From: an uncultured Phycisphaerales bacterium
Lineage (GTDB): Bacteria > Planctomycetota > Phycisphaerae > UBA1845 > Fen-1342
Direction of reading: 5' to 3'
NCBI GenBank assembly: GCA_903914415.1
Contig: CAIWOY010000150.1
Coordinates: forward strand, 1-34,100
DNA length: 34,100 nucleotides
In this document: positions 1 to 7,805 of the stretch, one piece after another
Layout of the letters: every line of letters begins with the position of its first letter
Position numbering within the stretch: position 1 is the first letter of the stretch
Position numbers and translations under genes: made by a program
The notes under the pieces: generated by a model
The model's database searches: none
Told to the model about the DNA's origin: nothing
The model's input: the letters and a program-made list of their open reading frames with translations, nothing else

Positions 1-1385
1 ACGGTGAACTTCACGCCGACGGTCGTGGCGCCCTGCGAATTCGGGGCCGGCGGGATGCCGCGCGTGCTGTAGTCGAAGGCGAAGTTGGCGGTGTAGTCGC
101 TCGACGAGGTGTAAAGGTGCCAGTTGGAAGCCGACGTGCCGCCGTCGAAATCGTCCTGGAAGACGACGACCTCGACATTCGGGTCCGCGGCGGTGCAGCA
201 CCCGTTTACGAAGCGGGTCTGCAGCTCATTCCAAAGCTCCGCCCGCGTCCCATCGTAATTGAGGGCCCACATGCCCACACCCTGCAGATTCTGGTCCTGC
301 GCGAGCTGGTATTTCAGCCCCAGGCTCTGCGCGTCGTCGTACCAGACCTGGTGCCAGACGCCCGACACCTGGTAGTAATACCACGGCGTCTGCGAGATCG
401 TGTCCCACTGCCGCCCGTAGGTCTGCGAGTTCGGTTGGTCGTTGCGGAAGAACGTCGCGCCGACCCAACTGACGACGGCCACCCGCGGCGACGACGACGC
501 GGTCGTCCAATGGCCGCCGTAGTACGGCAGGCCGAGGATGATCTTCTCGGGGTGCACCTGCGTGACGGGGTAGTACTGGCTCAGGACCGTGTTGGTAATG
601 CAGATGCCGCCGCCGCTGGCGGTCAGCGGGGAGTTTGGGCCGGTATAGGTGCTCCAGCTCCCGGCGAACGCATAGCCCATGATGAAGATGCCGTCGCAAC
701 TATTGGCGAGCGCCGCCAGATCCCAGCCCGAGGCGAGCGCGGGGCCGGCGAAGGTCACCTCGCTGCCGGGGATCTGCGTGTGCATGTACGCGGTCAGCTC
801 GGCCATGAAGAGGTGGACGGTCGAGCGCCACGTGCCGGTGCCTTCAAAATCGATATTGATGCCGTCGGCGCTGCCCTGGAGCATCTTGGCCTTCATGTTG
901 GCGAAGAAATTGGCTTTGTAGGTCGCGTTGTTGATGAGCGTCGTGATGGTGGAGTCGGTGAAGATCGTCGCAACGAGGATCACCTTGACGCCATTGGCGT
1001 GCGCGGAATTGATTGTGCTCGTCCACGGCCAGCCGTGCAGGTTGGTGAGCGAGCCGTCGGCGGCGCCCTCGACCGAGAAGCACGCGACGTGCGTGATCAG
1101 ATTCCAGTGGATGTTGGCGGAGCTTTCCCAATAGGGCAGGTAGCCGAAGATGGTCCGACAGGGCCGCGCCGTGCGCGGCGACTGCAGCGGCAGGATCGGC
1201 TCGCCCGGGCGACCGAGCAGGTCCGGCGACGTGGGTGTGTCGCGGTGCGCCTCCAGCTCCTGCTGATGCGGGCTGACGATCGCTGCGATGGGCAGCGGCG
1301 TCTCTGGGACGCCGCCATCCTGGAGATCCAACGCTTGGCAGATTCCCCCGATGGTCAACGCCGCAAGAATGAGCCCAATACGCAT
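1..1385 (-). CDS. Secreted GH18-family glycosidase (chitinase/YaaH-like), 3' end outside window
   Basis: Read on the minus strand from ATG at 1385, this is open for 461 codons and runs off the left edge. A GGGGGAGTGAGG stretch lies upstream of the start. Residues 1-18 form a signal peptide (MRIGLILAALTIGG...) without a lipobox, so export is predicted. Residues about 78-395 read as a GH18 barrel: GYLPYW opens the domain, DGINIDFEG (174-182) is the catalytic DxxDxDxE-type motif with Glu181 as acid and Asn at the second Asp position, and GMWALNYDG (371-379) is the closing strand. From about 408 (FQDDFDGG...) a separate beta-rich domain begins and is cut by the edge. GH18 enzymes hydrolyse beta-1,4-N-acetylglucosamine polymers such as chitin or peptidoglycan glycan. 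The substrate here is unknown. The family call is firm and the specificity is not. Confidence 0.85.
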   Translation of the reverse strand, partial: MRIGLILAALTIGGICQALDLQDGGVPETPLPIAAIVSPHQQELEAHRDTPTSPDLLGRPGEPILPLQSPRTARPCRTIFGYLPYWESSANIHWNLITHVACFSVEGAADGSLTNLHGWPWTSTINSAHANGVKVILVATIFTDSTITTLINNATYKANFFANMKAKMLQGSADGINIDFEGTGTWRSTVHLFMAELTAYMHTQIPGSEVTFAGPALASGWDLAALANSCDGIFIMGYAFAGSWSTYTGPNSPLTASGGGICITNTVLSQYYPVTQVHPEKIILGLPYYGGHWTTASSSPRVAVVSWVGATFFRNDQPNSQTYGRQWDTISQTPWYYYQVSGVWHQVWYDDAQSLGLKYQLAQDQNLQGVGMWALNYDGTRAELWNELQTRFVNGCCTAADPNVEVVVFQDDFDGGTSASNWHLYTSSSDYTANFAFDYSTRGIPPAPNSQGATTVGVKFT

Positions 1386-1500
1386 CGCCAGCGCCTCACT
1401 CCCCCTCAGACACCACTATACATCGGCGGGGCCGGGTGGCGGGTGTGGATTCTGGGGCGGAATTGAATCGCTTGCTGGCTTCACGACCGTGGCACGGGAA

Positions 1501-1546
1501 GGCGAAGTACAACTTCGCCCTACCGGCCCTACCGGCCCTACCGGCG
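1501..1546. repeat. Palindrome plus three 9-bp tandem repeats
   Basis: GGCGAAG-tacaa-CTTCGCC (1501-1519) is a perfect 7-bp inverted repeat. It is followed directly by three copies of a 9-bp unit, CTACCGGCC/CTACCGGCC/CTACCGGCG (1520-1546). The element lies in the 195-bp gap between porB and the GH18 gene, both on the minus strand. No T-tract follows on either strand, so it is not a convincing intrinsic terminator. Confidence 0.7.
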
Positions 1547-1580
1547 ACGAGACGGCCGTGGCACCGGGCGCAGTCTGGCG

Positions 1581-2483
1581 CTACAGCTCGGGAGCCGGGA
1601 AGGCGCGGGCCATCGTCTCCAGGTGGGCCCAGTTCTCGCGAATCTGCGCCTGCAGCGCGTCCAGGTCCAGCGTCGCGGAGCGGTAGCGGCGTTGCCGCTT
1701 GATGTAGTCCTCGAGCGGCGTGCCATCGGGGCGCGCGTTGATCCGATAACGTCGGCCGCCGTACACCTCGTACAGCGGGAACAGCCCGCAGCGCACCGCC
1801 GTGTCGATCAGGTCCACGCTATCGCCCGGCTCCGACTTCCACCCGGTGGGGCACGGCGAGAGCATGAGCAAAAACCGGAAGCCCTTCATCTGCCGCGCGG
1901 TCTTCACCTTCCGCATGAAGTCGTCGCGGTGGGCCACCGACAGCGTCGCCGCGTACGGCACGCGGTGCGCCGCGACGAGCGCCATGATGTCCTTCTTCGG
2001 CTCCAGCTTGCCTTCGCTGGTGGTGCTGGTCTTGACGCCCTGCGGCGTGGCGCTGCTGCGCTGCCCGCCGGTGTTGCCGTAGATCTCGTTGTCGTAGCAG
2101 ATGTAGAGGAGGTCTTCGTTGCGTTCGGCGGCCGCGGACCAGGTGGCGACGCCGATGTCGTAGGTCCCGCCGTCGCCGGTCCAGCAGACGGTCAACTCGT
2201 CCTCGCCGTTCATCGCGTAGACGGAGGAGACGCCGGTCGCGACCGACGCGGCGCTGGCGAACGTGCACGCCACGGTCGGCACGCCGTAGGCACTGGTTGG
2301 GAACGTGCCGGCGGTGACGATGCCGCAACAGGCGGGGATGCATAGGGTCGGGCGCTCGCCTTCGAGCGCCTGCTCGAGCCACTGAAGCCCGATCGACATG
2401 CCGCAGCCGGCGCAGTTCGTGTTGCCGGGCCGCAGAATCCCGTCGCAGCGCGCCTCATGGGGTGTGACCGGCGCGGTAGTCAT
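1581..2483 (-). CDS. porB: Pyruvate:ferredoxin oxidoreductase, beta (TPP-binding) subunit
   Basis: 300 aa, the usual PorB length. It binds thiamine diphosphate and, with PorA, cleaves pyruvate with CoA to acetyl-CoA, CO2 and reduced ferredoxin in the cytoplasm. NTNCAGCGMSIG near the N-terminus carries cluster-ligand cysteines. GDGGTYDIG followed by NEIYGNTGGQRS is the TPP/Mg site. SPCPTGWKSEP toward the C-terminus holds the last conserved Cys and is typical of pyruvate-type enzymes. The ATG at 2483 overlaps the porA stop by 4 nt (ATGA), so the two are translationally coupled. It is the last gene of the operon. A related substrate such as 2-oxoisovalerate is possible, but the beta-subunit motifs favour pyruvate. 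Confidence 0.93.
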   Translation of the reverse strand: MTTAPVTPHEARCDGILRPGNTNCAGCGMSIGLQWLEQALEGERPTLCIPACCGIVTAGTFPTSAYGVPTVACTFASAASVATGVSSVYAMNGEDELTVCWTGDGGTYDIGVATWSAAAERNEDLLYICYDNEIYGNTGGQRSSATPQGVKTSTTSEGKLEPKKDIMALVAAHRVPYAATLSVAHRDDFMRKVKTARQMKGFRFLLMLSPCPTGWKSEPGDSVDLIDTAVRCGLFPLYEVYGGRRYRINARPDGTPLEDYIKRQRRYRSATLDLDALQAQIRENWAHLETMARAFPAPEL

Positions 2484-3649
2484 GAGAGCACCTCTTTCCA
2501 GACGGGCTCGCTCGCAACGGTGCGCGCGTTGAGGTCGTCGAGAATCTCGTCGAGGATGGCCGGGGTGACATCGCCGCCGCCGAGCCCCACCAGGTAGTCC
2601 TGGAGCAGGAGGCCGGGCTTCTCGCGCAGGCTGGTGGCAATCTCGGTCCAGAAGATGCCGCCGGAGCCGGGCGAATGGTTGCGGTCGAGGACGCCGACGC
2701 GTTTGGCTGACCCGATCGCGCGCACATAGTCCTGGCGCGGGAAGGGGCGGAACAGCTTGGCTTTGATGAGGCCGATCTTCTGCCCGCGCTCGCGCCGCCG
2801 CTTCACGACGGTACGGAGCGTCCGCACCATCGTGTTGCAGGCAATCAGCACGGTTTCGGCGTCCTCGGTGTGCTCGGCCGACAGCGTGCCGTGCGGCCGG
2901 CGGCCGAAGACCCGCTCGAATTCGTCGATCGCCTCGGCGAGCACCTGCGGCACGCGGTCCATCGCGGCCTGAATCTCCATGCGATGTCGCTCGGTGTCGT
3001 GCGGAACGATCATGCCGCCCACGGTCACGCCCTTGCCGCGCAAGCGGTGCGGCAGATCGAGCGGCGGCAGGTAGCGGTCCACCTGCTCCTGCTCGGGCAA
3101 GTCGACGACCGTCTGCGTGTGCGACACGACGAAGCCGTCCTCCGCGACAAGCGAGGGCAGTAGCACGCGCGGGTCCTCGCTCACGCGGAACGCCAGCAGG
3201 ATCGTATCCACCAGGTCCTGGTGCGATTCGGTGTAGAACTGGAGCCACGCCGCGTCCCGCAGGGCCAGCGTGTCGCCCTGGTCGGTCCAGATATTCCACG
3301 GCGGGCCGAGGGTGCGGTTGACGCCGATCATGACAATCGGCAGGCGGTAGTAGCCGGCGGCGAAGACGTTCTCGGTCATGTAGGCGAGGCCGTTGGACGA
3401 GCTGGCGGTGAAAGAGCGGGCGCCCGCAAGCGCGCCGCCGATGCACACGCCCATTGCGCTGTGCTCGGACTCGACCGCCACGACGCGGCCCTTGGTGAAC
3501 TTGAAGTCGCGCAGGAACTCGACGATTTCGGTTTGCGGCGTAATGGGGTACGCGCCGCAGATGGCCCCGCGCGCCTTGCGGTTGGCTTCGCCCGCCAGCG
3601 CGAGCGTGTACCCGGCCGCGTTGTTCCCGGTAACGAGTTCGCGTGCCAC
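2480..3649 (-). CDS. porA: Pyruvate:ferredoxin oxidoreductase, alpha subunit
   Basis: 389 aa from GTG at 3649, a start chosen because TTGGAG lies just upstream and because homologous alpha subunits begin with a similar ELxxGN segment. A longer reading from 3733 would translate a palindromic repeat and is rejected. Domain I carries the conserved YPITPQT motif (about 34-40), which contacts TPP and pyruvate. ESEHSAMG (60-67) and SSSNGLAYMTEN follow. The C-terminal domain II contains LIKAKLFRPFP and DRNHSPGSGG. It forms the catalytic core with PorB, whose start codon overlaps its stop. Upstream, a 109-bp gap with two hairpins separates it from the fused gamma/delta gene, so the alpha and beta subunits may be expressed at a different level from the first cistron. 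Confidence 0.93.
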   Translation of the reverse strand: MARELVTGNNAAGYTLALAGEANRKARGAICGAYPITPQTEIVEFLRDFKFTKGRVVAVESEHSAMGVCIGGALAGARSFTASSSNGLAYMTENVFAAGYYRLPIVMIGVNRTLGPPWNIWTDQGDTLALRDAAWLQFYTESHQDLVDTILLAFRVSEDPRVLLPSLVAEDGFVVSHTQTVVDLPEQEQVDRYLPPLDLPHRLRGKGVTVGGMIVPHDTERHRMEIQAAMDRVPQVLAEAIDEFERVFGRRPHGTLSAEHTEDAETVLIACNTMVRTLRTVVKRRRERGQKIGLIKAKLFRPFPRQDYVRAIGSAKRVGVLDRNHSPGSGGIFWTEIATSLREKPGLLLQDYLVGLGGGDVTPAILDEILDDLNARTVASEPVWKEVLS

Positions 3650-3666
3650 GTGGATCTCCAACCGGC

Positions 3667-3747
3667 GAGCCGCGGGCTTCAGCCCGCGCAGTCGTAACGG
3701 CGGGCCGCTCCACACGGTCGCACCGCGCGGCATGAATGCCGCGGCTC
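3667..3747. repeat. REP-like double-hairpin element inside the por operon
   Basis: Two near-perfect palindromes of the same design stand 37 bp apart: CGCGGGCT-TC-AGCCCGCG (3671-3688) and CGCGGCAT-GA-ATGCCGCG (3726-3743). The whole is framed by GAGCCGCGG (3667-3675) and its complement CCGCGGCTC (3739-3747). It sits between the stop of the gamma/delta fusion gene and the ribosome-binding site of porA. The compound-palindrome form resembles bacterial REP/BIME elements, and the CGCGGGCT/AGCCCGCG core is of a kind often dispersed in planctomycete genomes (recalled, not searched). It may also attenuate or stabilise the operon mRNA. Confidence 0.7.
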
Positions 3748-3758
3748 ACGATCAGCCT

Positions 3759-5978
3759 CTATAACTCCGCCATATACACGACGCCGCGGGGGCACTGCGA
3801 CGCGCAGATCCCGCAGCCCTTGCAGTACTCGTAGTCGAATTCGTAATTGCCGGACCCGCGATGCACCATGATGCCTTCCGGGCAGTAGGACAGGCAGCGG
3901 TCGCATTCGTTGCACACGCCGCAGCTCAGGCAGCGGCCGGCCTCGATCGTCGCCGCCGGTCGCCCCGGCTCGTCGAGCAGGCCCAGCCGGACCTCGGTGA
4001 AGCTGCCGCGCCGCACGTCGGGCGGCAGGACGACGCCGCGCTCGCGGGGTGCATGGGCGAACACGTGCATCGTGATGCGGTCGGGGCCGGCGACCTCGGG
4101 CGGCGGCGGGGGGAACAAGTCCTCGCCCGTCAGGGTGCGGTGGATGTGCAGCGCCGCGCGACGCCCGCCGCCGATCGCCGCCGTCACCGTCCCGTCGTTC
4201 GTCGCGAAATCGCCCCCGGCGAAGATCGGCGCACCGGTCAGCCCGGCCAGCTTCTGACTGTCGCGCACCTCGGAGCCTTCGGGAAAGATCGACAAGTCCG
4301 GCGTTTGTCCGAGCGCGAGGATGACCTTGTCGCACCGGACCTCGAATTGCGAATCTTCGCTCTCGATGGGGACCGGCGCCCGCCGTCCAGAGGCATCGGG
4401 CTCGCCCAGTCTCATGCGTTGGCAGGTCAGCACCGGCCCCAGCGCGTCCTCGTGCAGCCGCAGCGGAGCGACCAGCTCCGACAGCTCGATGCCCTCTTCC
4501 AGCGCCTCGTCGATCTCCTCCTTGATCGCGGGCATTTCCGCGCGCGTCCTGCGATAGAGGATGTGCACGCTGCGTGCGCCGAGCCGGCGGGCCGAGCGGG
4601 CGGCATCCATGGCGGTGTTTCCGCCGCCGATAACCGCGACGCGTTGCGCGATCAGGTTCTCCTGCCCGTGCCGGGCGCGGTCGAGGAAGTCGATGCCTTG
4701 CACGGCGATCCCCGGCGCGTCATGTCCCAGACGCAGCGCCCGCGACTCCTGCAACCCCGTCGCGACGAAGATCGCCGCGAACTGGTGCGACATCTCCAGC
4801 AGCCGCTTGCGGTCGATGGTCTGGCCCGTCTTGACCTCGACGCCGTGGCGAACGATGAAGCTGATCTCGCGGTCGAGCACGTCCCGGGGGAGGCGGTAGC
4901 TCGGAATCCCCGTCCGCAGCACGCCGCCGAGCTCCGCGCCCAGCTCGAACAGCGTCACCCGATAGCCGAGCCGCGCCAGGTGATACGTCGCGCTCAGACC
5001 CGCCGGCCCCGAGCCGATCACGGCGAGCGGCTCGGCGCGCTGCGGCTTCGTCACGTCCGGCCAGCGGGCATGATCGGCCAGGTAGCGCTCGATATCGCGA
5101 ACGTTGACCGCTTCGTCATGCTCCCGGCGGTTGCACGCCTCCATGCACGGCGCCGGACACACGCGCCCGCAGATGCCGGGCAGCGGCGACGTTTGCAGGA
5201 TGATGCGCAGGGCTTCGTCGAATTCCTTCTTCCCGGTCGCCTGCACGAAACCCCGCACGTCGTTCCCCGCGGGGCAGCCGTCGTTGCAGGGCGGCGTGAG
5301 CTGGTGGCGCTTTGGCTGGCGGCTCGCCCAATCGCCGGTGTGAATCGTCGGCAGCCCGCCCAGGTCGCGGTCCAGGATGCTCGCGACCCGTCCGGACACG
5401 CGGACGCACGCCGCGGGCTCAACCTTCCCGGCGAGCTGCTTCGCGCGGACGCCTTCGAACGCCTGCTGCCCGGAGCGCAGGTTCGGTCCGCCGAATCCGA
5501 CGTGGTCCATGGCCGCCTCGACATCCCGGAGTGCCAGCCCCAACACCTTGGCAACGGCACCGAGCATCGTCGTATTGACGATCGGCACCGCTCGCGTCCC
5601 CAACCCATTGGCGACGGCGATCCCGGTCGCGTCCACCGTGACTACCCGCCGCCCGGGGAACTGCTCGGCGTAGGTCTCCGGCGGCTCCGGAGAATTGACA
5701 ATCAGCCAACCCGCCGGCTTGAGCCCGCTGACGATCTGCGGCCCGATCAGCGTGCGGTCGAGGACGATGACGTGATCCGGCTCGCGAATCTGGTTGTGAT
5801 TCGTGATTTCCTCGTCATCAATCCGCACAAAGGCCTGTACCGGGGCGCCGGAACGCTCGGCCGCGTACACCCCGAACGCTTGCACGTAGCGGCCACGCAG
5901 GAAATAGGCCGACGCGATGAGCTTCGCGAGCGTGACCCCGCCCTGCCCGCCCCGTCCGTGGATCGCGATCTCGGTCAT
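3759..5978 (-). CDS. Fused PorC (gamma) - GltD-like FAD/NAD(P)H oxidoreductase - PorD (ferredoxin) protein
   Basis: 739 aa from ATG 5978, which follows GGGTGAG. Three modules are visible. Residues 1-185 are a PorC-type gamma subunit (HGRGGQGGVTLAK; AAERSGAPVQAFVRI). Residues about 225-620 are a GltD/NfnB-like flavoprotein, with N-terminal cluster cysteines in CNDGCPAG (231-238) and CGRVCPAPCMEAC (270-282), a FAD fold VIGSGPAGLSA (320-330), an NAD(P)H fold VIGGGNTAMDA (449-459) and the FAD-closing GGDFATNDGTVTAAIGGG (588-605). Residues about 680-739 are a PorD-like ferredoxin with CLSCGVCNECDRCLSYCP and CKGCGICASQCP, enough cysteines for two [4Fe-4S] clusters. It is the first gene of the por operon. 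Gamma and delta are normal POR parts. The inserted oxidoreductase suggests electron transfer between ferredoxin clusters and NAD(P), which is inference. No frameshift interrupts the fusion. Confidence 0.9.
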   Translation of the reverse strand: MTEIAIHGRGGQGGVTLAKLIASAYFLRGRYVQAFGVYAAERSGAPVQAFVRIDDEEITNHNQIREPDHVIVLDRTLIGPQIVSGLKPAGWLIVNSPEPPETYAEQFPGRRVVTVDATGIAVANGLGTRAVPIVNTTMLGAVAKVLGLALRDVEAAMDHVGFGGPNLRSGQQAFEGVRAKQLAGKVEPAACVRVSGRVASILDRDLGGLPTIHTGDWASRQPKRHQLTPPCNDGCPAGNDVRGFVQATGKKEFDEALRIILQTSPLPGICGRVCPAPCMEACNRREHDEAVNVRDIERYLADHARWPDVTKPQRAEPLAVIGSGPAGLSATYHLARLGYRVTLFELGAELGGVLRTGIPSYRLPRDVLDREISFIVRHGVEVKTGQTIDRKRLLEMSHQFAAIFVATGLQESRALRLGHDAPGIAVQGIDFLDRARHGQENLIAQRVAVIGGGNTAMDAARSARRLGARSVHILYRRTRAEMPAIKEEIDEALEEGIELSELVAPLRLHEDALGPVLTCQRMRLGEPDASGRRAPVPIESEDSQFEVRCDKVILALGQTPDLSIFPEGSEVRDSQKLAGLTGAPIFAGGDFATNDGTVTAAIGGGRRAALHIHRTLTGEDLFPPPPPEVAGPDRITMHVFAHAPRERGVVLPPDVRRGSFTEVRLGLLDEPGRPAATIEAGRCLSCGVCNECDRCLSYCPEGIMVHRGSGNYEFDYEYCKGCGICASQCPRGVVYMAEL

Positions 5979-6124
5979 GGACTCACCCAACTTCAGGCCA
6001 GCGCAGGGCGCACACATCCCGTCTGCTGCGGTCGCCGGGCGAACGCCGGCCGGCTTGGTGCCCGCCGCGACCGGACGGCGCGGCCGCGTTCGCCTGTCGT
6101 CGTTAAGCAAGACGCCTGCGGGAG

Positions 6125-6153
6125 ATTGTACTCCAGCGCTTCGGCCGCGCAAA
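6125..6153 (-). promoter_or_regulatory. Possible promoter for the por operon
   Basis: On the minus strand a TACAAT -10 (6125-6130, one mismatch to TATAAT) is preceded, after 17 bp, by TTTGCG (6148-6153), a weak -35. The predicted start lies about 140 nt before the fusion-gene ATG. It rests on sequence match only. Confidence 0.3.
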
Positions 6154-6222
6154 CGAGGCGGCCGGCGCTTTAGCGGGCCGCCACCGGCCCGCCGGATGAG
6201 TGTTGCCCGGCCGCCCCCCGGG

Positions 6223-7290
6223 CTACAGCGTCGTCTTCATCCCGTGCTTCTGCCAGTCGGCAATCAGCCCCCGGAACTCGTCGATAGCCAGCCGCAGCCG
6301 CCCGGTGGTCTCAAGCAGGCTTTCGTACAGCCGGTTGTCCATGAACAGTTGTCCGACGTTGCCCTTGCCGCTGGTGACCTGCTCGCTCAGCACGTTCAAG
6401 TTGTCGAGAACGCGGTCGGCGCGGTCGAGCGCGTCGACGAGCGCCCGGGCGACGTCCGTGACCCGCGTGTCCAGATTTTCCATCTTCTTGTTCGCGTTCG
6501 CGATCATCTCGCGCCCGTCGGCGAGCAACTGGCGAGCGTCCTTTACCGCCGCCTCGAAGTCCGTCATGAGCCGCTGCCCCTTCTCAGACATGTCGCGGAC
6601 GTTGGCGACAGTCTCGCGCAGCTCGCTCTTCACATTCGGGTCACCCAGCACGTCGTTGAAGTGCTTCAGCGACGCGTCGAACCGGGCCGCCGCACTCGAA
6701 ATGTTGCCCGGCGCTGCGCCCCGGTCGACCTGCTCCGGGCTGCGCTTCTGAAACAGGTCCTGTAACTCGTTGAGCACGGGGGGCATGGCTTCGGCCGCAT
6801 CGCCGATCTGCCGCGCGACCGTCTCGAATGTCCCGACGACTCCCGGCGGGAGGATGGAGTCGAGCGCGGGGCGCGTCTTACCTGTCAGCGTGGCGCCCGC
6901 GGCCAACAGGGGCGCGTTGGCCGGCCCCGGGTCGATCTCGATCGGCGGCCGTCCCTGTCCGAACATGCCCGCGCCCGTCTGCGCCGAGGCCCCCTCGTGA
7001 ATTGAGCTGCTATAGCGCTTCTGGATCGAGACGAGCACGTCGACCCCCTTGTCCAGCCGCGCCAGATCGACGAGATCGACGCTGGAAACCTCGCCAATCC
7101 TCATTCCGCGGACCGTCACGAGATTCCCCACGCGGATGCTGCCGGCATCGTCGAAGTTGATGTGCAGCAGGTAGCGCCCGCCGCTAAGCCAGCTGGGCCC
7201 CTGTCCGAAGAGAACGACCAGCGCTGCGAGAGCCACCAGTCCGCACGCGACGAAGACCCCCACCCACACGTTCCGACGCATCTCGTCCAT
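6223..7290 (-). CDS. MCE/MlaD-family lipid-transport protein
   Basis: 355 aa from ATG 7290, with GGAG eight bases upstream. One N-terminal membrane anchor (about 8-28, WVGVFVACGLVALAALVVLF) is followed by a single MCE domain (about 38-118), recognised from the pattern of a beta strand with INFDDAGSIRVGNLVTVRGMRIGEV. A long polar, helix-forming C-terminal region (about 150-350) with repeated DxxxxLxxxxE segments completes it. MCE proteins form periplasmic rings or tubes that move phospholipids between membranes, usually with an MlaE permease and MlaF ATPase. Neither is next to this gene: the neighbours are the por operon downstream and a divergent response regulator, so the partners must be elsewhere. 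The helical tail could form a tube as in other single-MCE, long-tail proteins, which is inference. Confidence 0.85.
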   Translation of the reverse strand: MDEMRRNVWVGVFVACGLVALAALVVLFGQGPSWLSGGRYLLHINFDDAGSIRVGNLVTVRGMRIGEVSSVDLVDLARLDKGVDVLVSIQKRYSSSIHEGASAQTGAGMFGQGRPPIEIDPGPANAPLLAAGATLTGKTRPALDSILPPGVVGTFETVARQIGDAAEAMPPVLNELQDLFQKRSPEQVDRGAAPGNISSAAARFDASLKHFNDVLGDPNVKSELRETVANVRDMSEKGQRLMTDFEAAVKDARQLLADGREMIANANKKMENLDTRVTDVARALVDALDRADRVLDNLNVLSEQVTSGKGNVGQLFMDNRLYESLLETTGRLRLAIDEFRGLIADWQKHGMKTTL

Positions 7291-7365
7291 GGCTTGCGCT
7301 CCGTCTTTCCGCGACTGCCGTGAACCACTCGTCCGGCCGCGGGTATTACCCGTAGACCCGCTGCA

Positions 7366-7394
7366 TTGTCACGCAGCGGCGGCAATACTACACT
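7366..7394 (+). promoter_or_regulatory. Predicted sigma-70 promoter of the response regulator
   Basis: TTGTCA (7366-7371) and TACACT (7389-7394) are separated by exactly 17 bp. The predicted start of transcription is near 7401, downstream of the ATG at 7397. This supports the GTG at 7418 as the real start of the gene. The -35 lies in the loop of a CCGCTGC...GCAGCGG inverted repeat (7358-7379), which could be an operator. Confidence 0.5.
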
Positions 7395-7417
7395 GTATGA
7401 ACGCACAGGAGAATGTC

Positions 7418-7804
7418 GTGACGCAGAAGTTCCCCGGCAAGAAGGTCCTCATCGTCGACGACGACCCGGATGTCCTGGCCGCCGTCACCGCCGCCCTCAA
7501 GGACACCGAGGCGACGCTCGAAACGGCCGCGGACGGCAACGCCGCCGTGTCCAAGGCCGAAGCGTTCGCCCCCGACCTGGTGATCCTCGACATCATGCTC
7601 CCGGGCAAGAGCGGCTTCCTCGTGCTCGAGAAGCTGCGCCAGGGCAAGCCGCGCGGCCAGGGCCCGCGCGTCATCATGATCACGGGCAACGCGGGCAAGC
7701 GGCATCGCCAGTACGCCGAGGCCCTCGGCGTAGACGGCTACCTCAACAAGCCCTTCCGCATGGATCAGCTCGTCGCGGAAGCGGAACGGCTGCTGGCCAA
7801 ATAA
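7418..7804 (+). CDS. Single-domain response regulator (receiver only)
   Basis: 128 aa from GTG 7418. This start has AGGAG (7407-7411) six bases upstream, whereas an in-frame ATG at 7397 has no ribosome-binding site and precedes the predicted transcription start. The whole protein is a receiver domain: acidic pair in VLIVDDDPDV, phospho-acceptor Asp58 in LVILDIMLPGKSG, Thr/Ser switch in MITGNAGK, and conserved Lys in YLNKPF. There is no DNA-binding or enzymatic output domain, so it would act by protein contact, as CheY or Spo0F-type proteins do. No histidine kinase is adjacent, and its partner is unknown. Divergent from the MCE gene. Confidence 0.9.
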   Translation: MTQKFPGKKVLIVDDDPDVLAAVTAALKDTEATLETAADGNAAVSKAEAFAPDLVILDIMLPGKSGFLVLEKLRQGKPRGQGPRVIMITGNAGKRHRQYAEALGVDGYLNKPFRMDQLVAEAERLLAK

Positions 7805-7805
7805 G

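Noticed and set aside
1581-3749. A single 722-codon frame that would extend porB upstream through porA
   Set aside because: Only the last 300 codons read as PorB. The upstream part is an off-frame reading of porA, and the ATGA overlap at 2480-2483 fixes the porB start.
3861-6173. A 770-codon frame on the plus strand opposite the por fusion gene
   Set aside because: Antisense to a protein with clear motifs throughout; composition is Arg/Ala/Pro-rich without recognisable domains.
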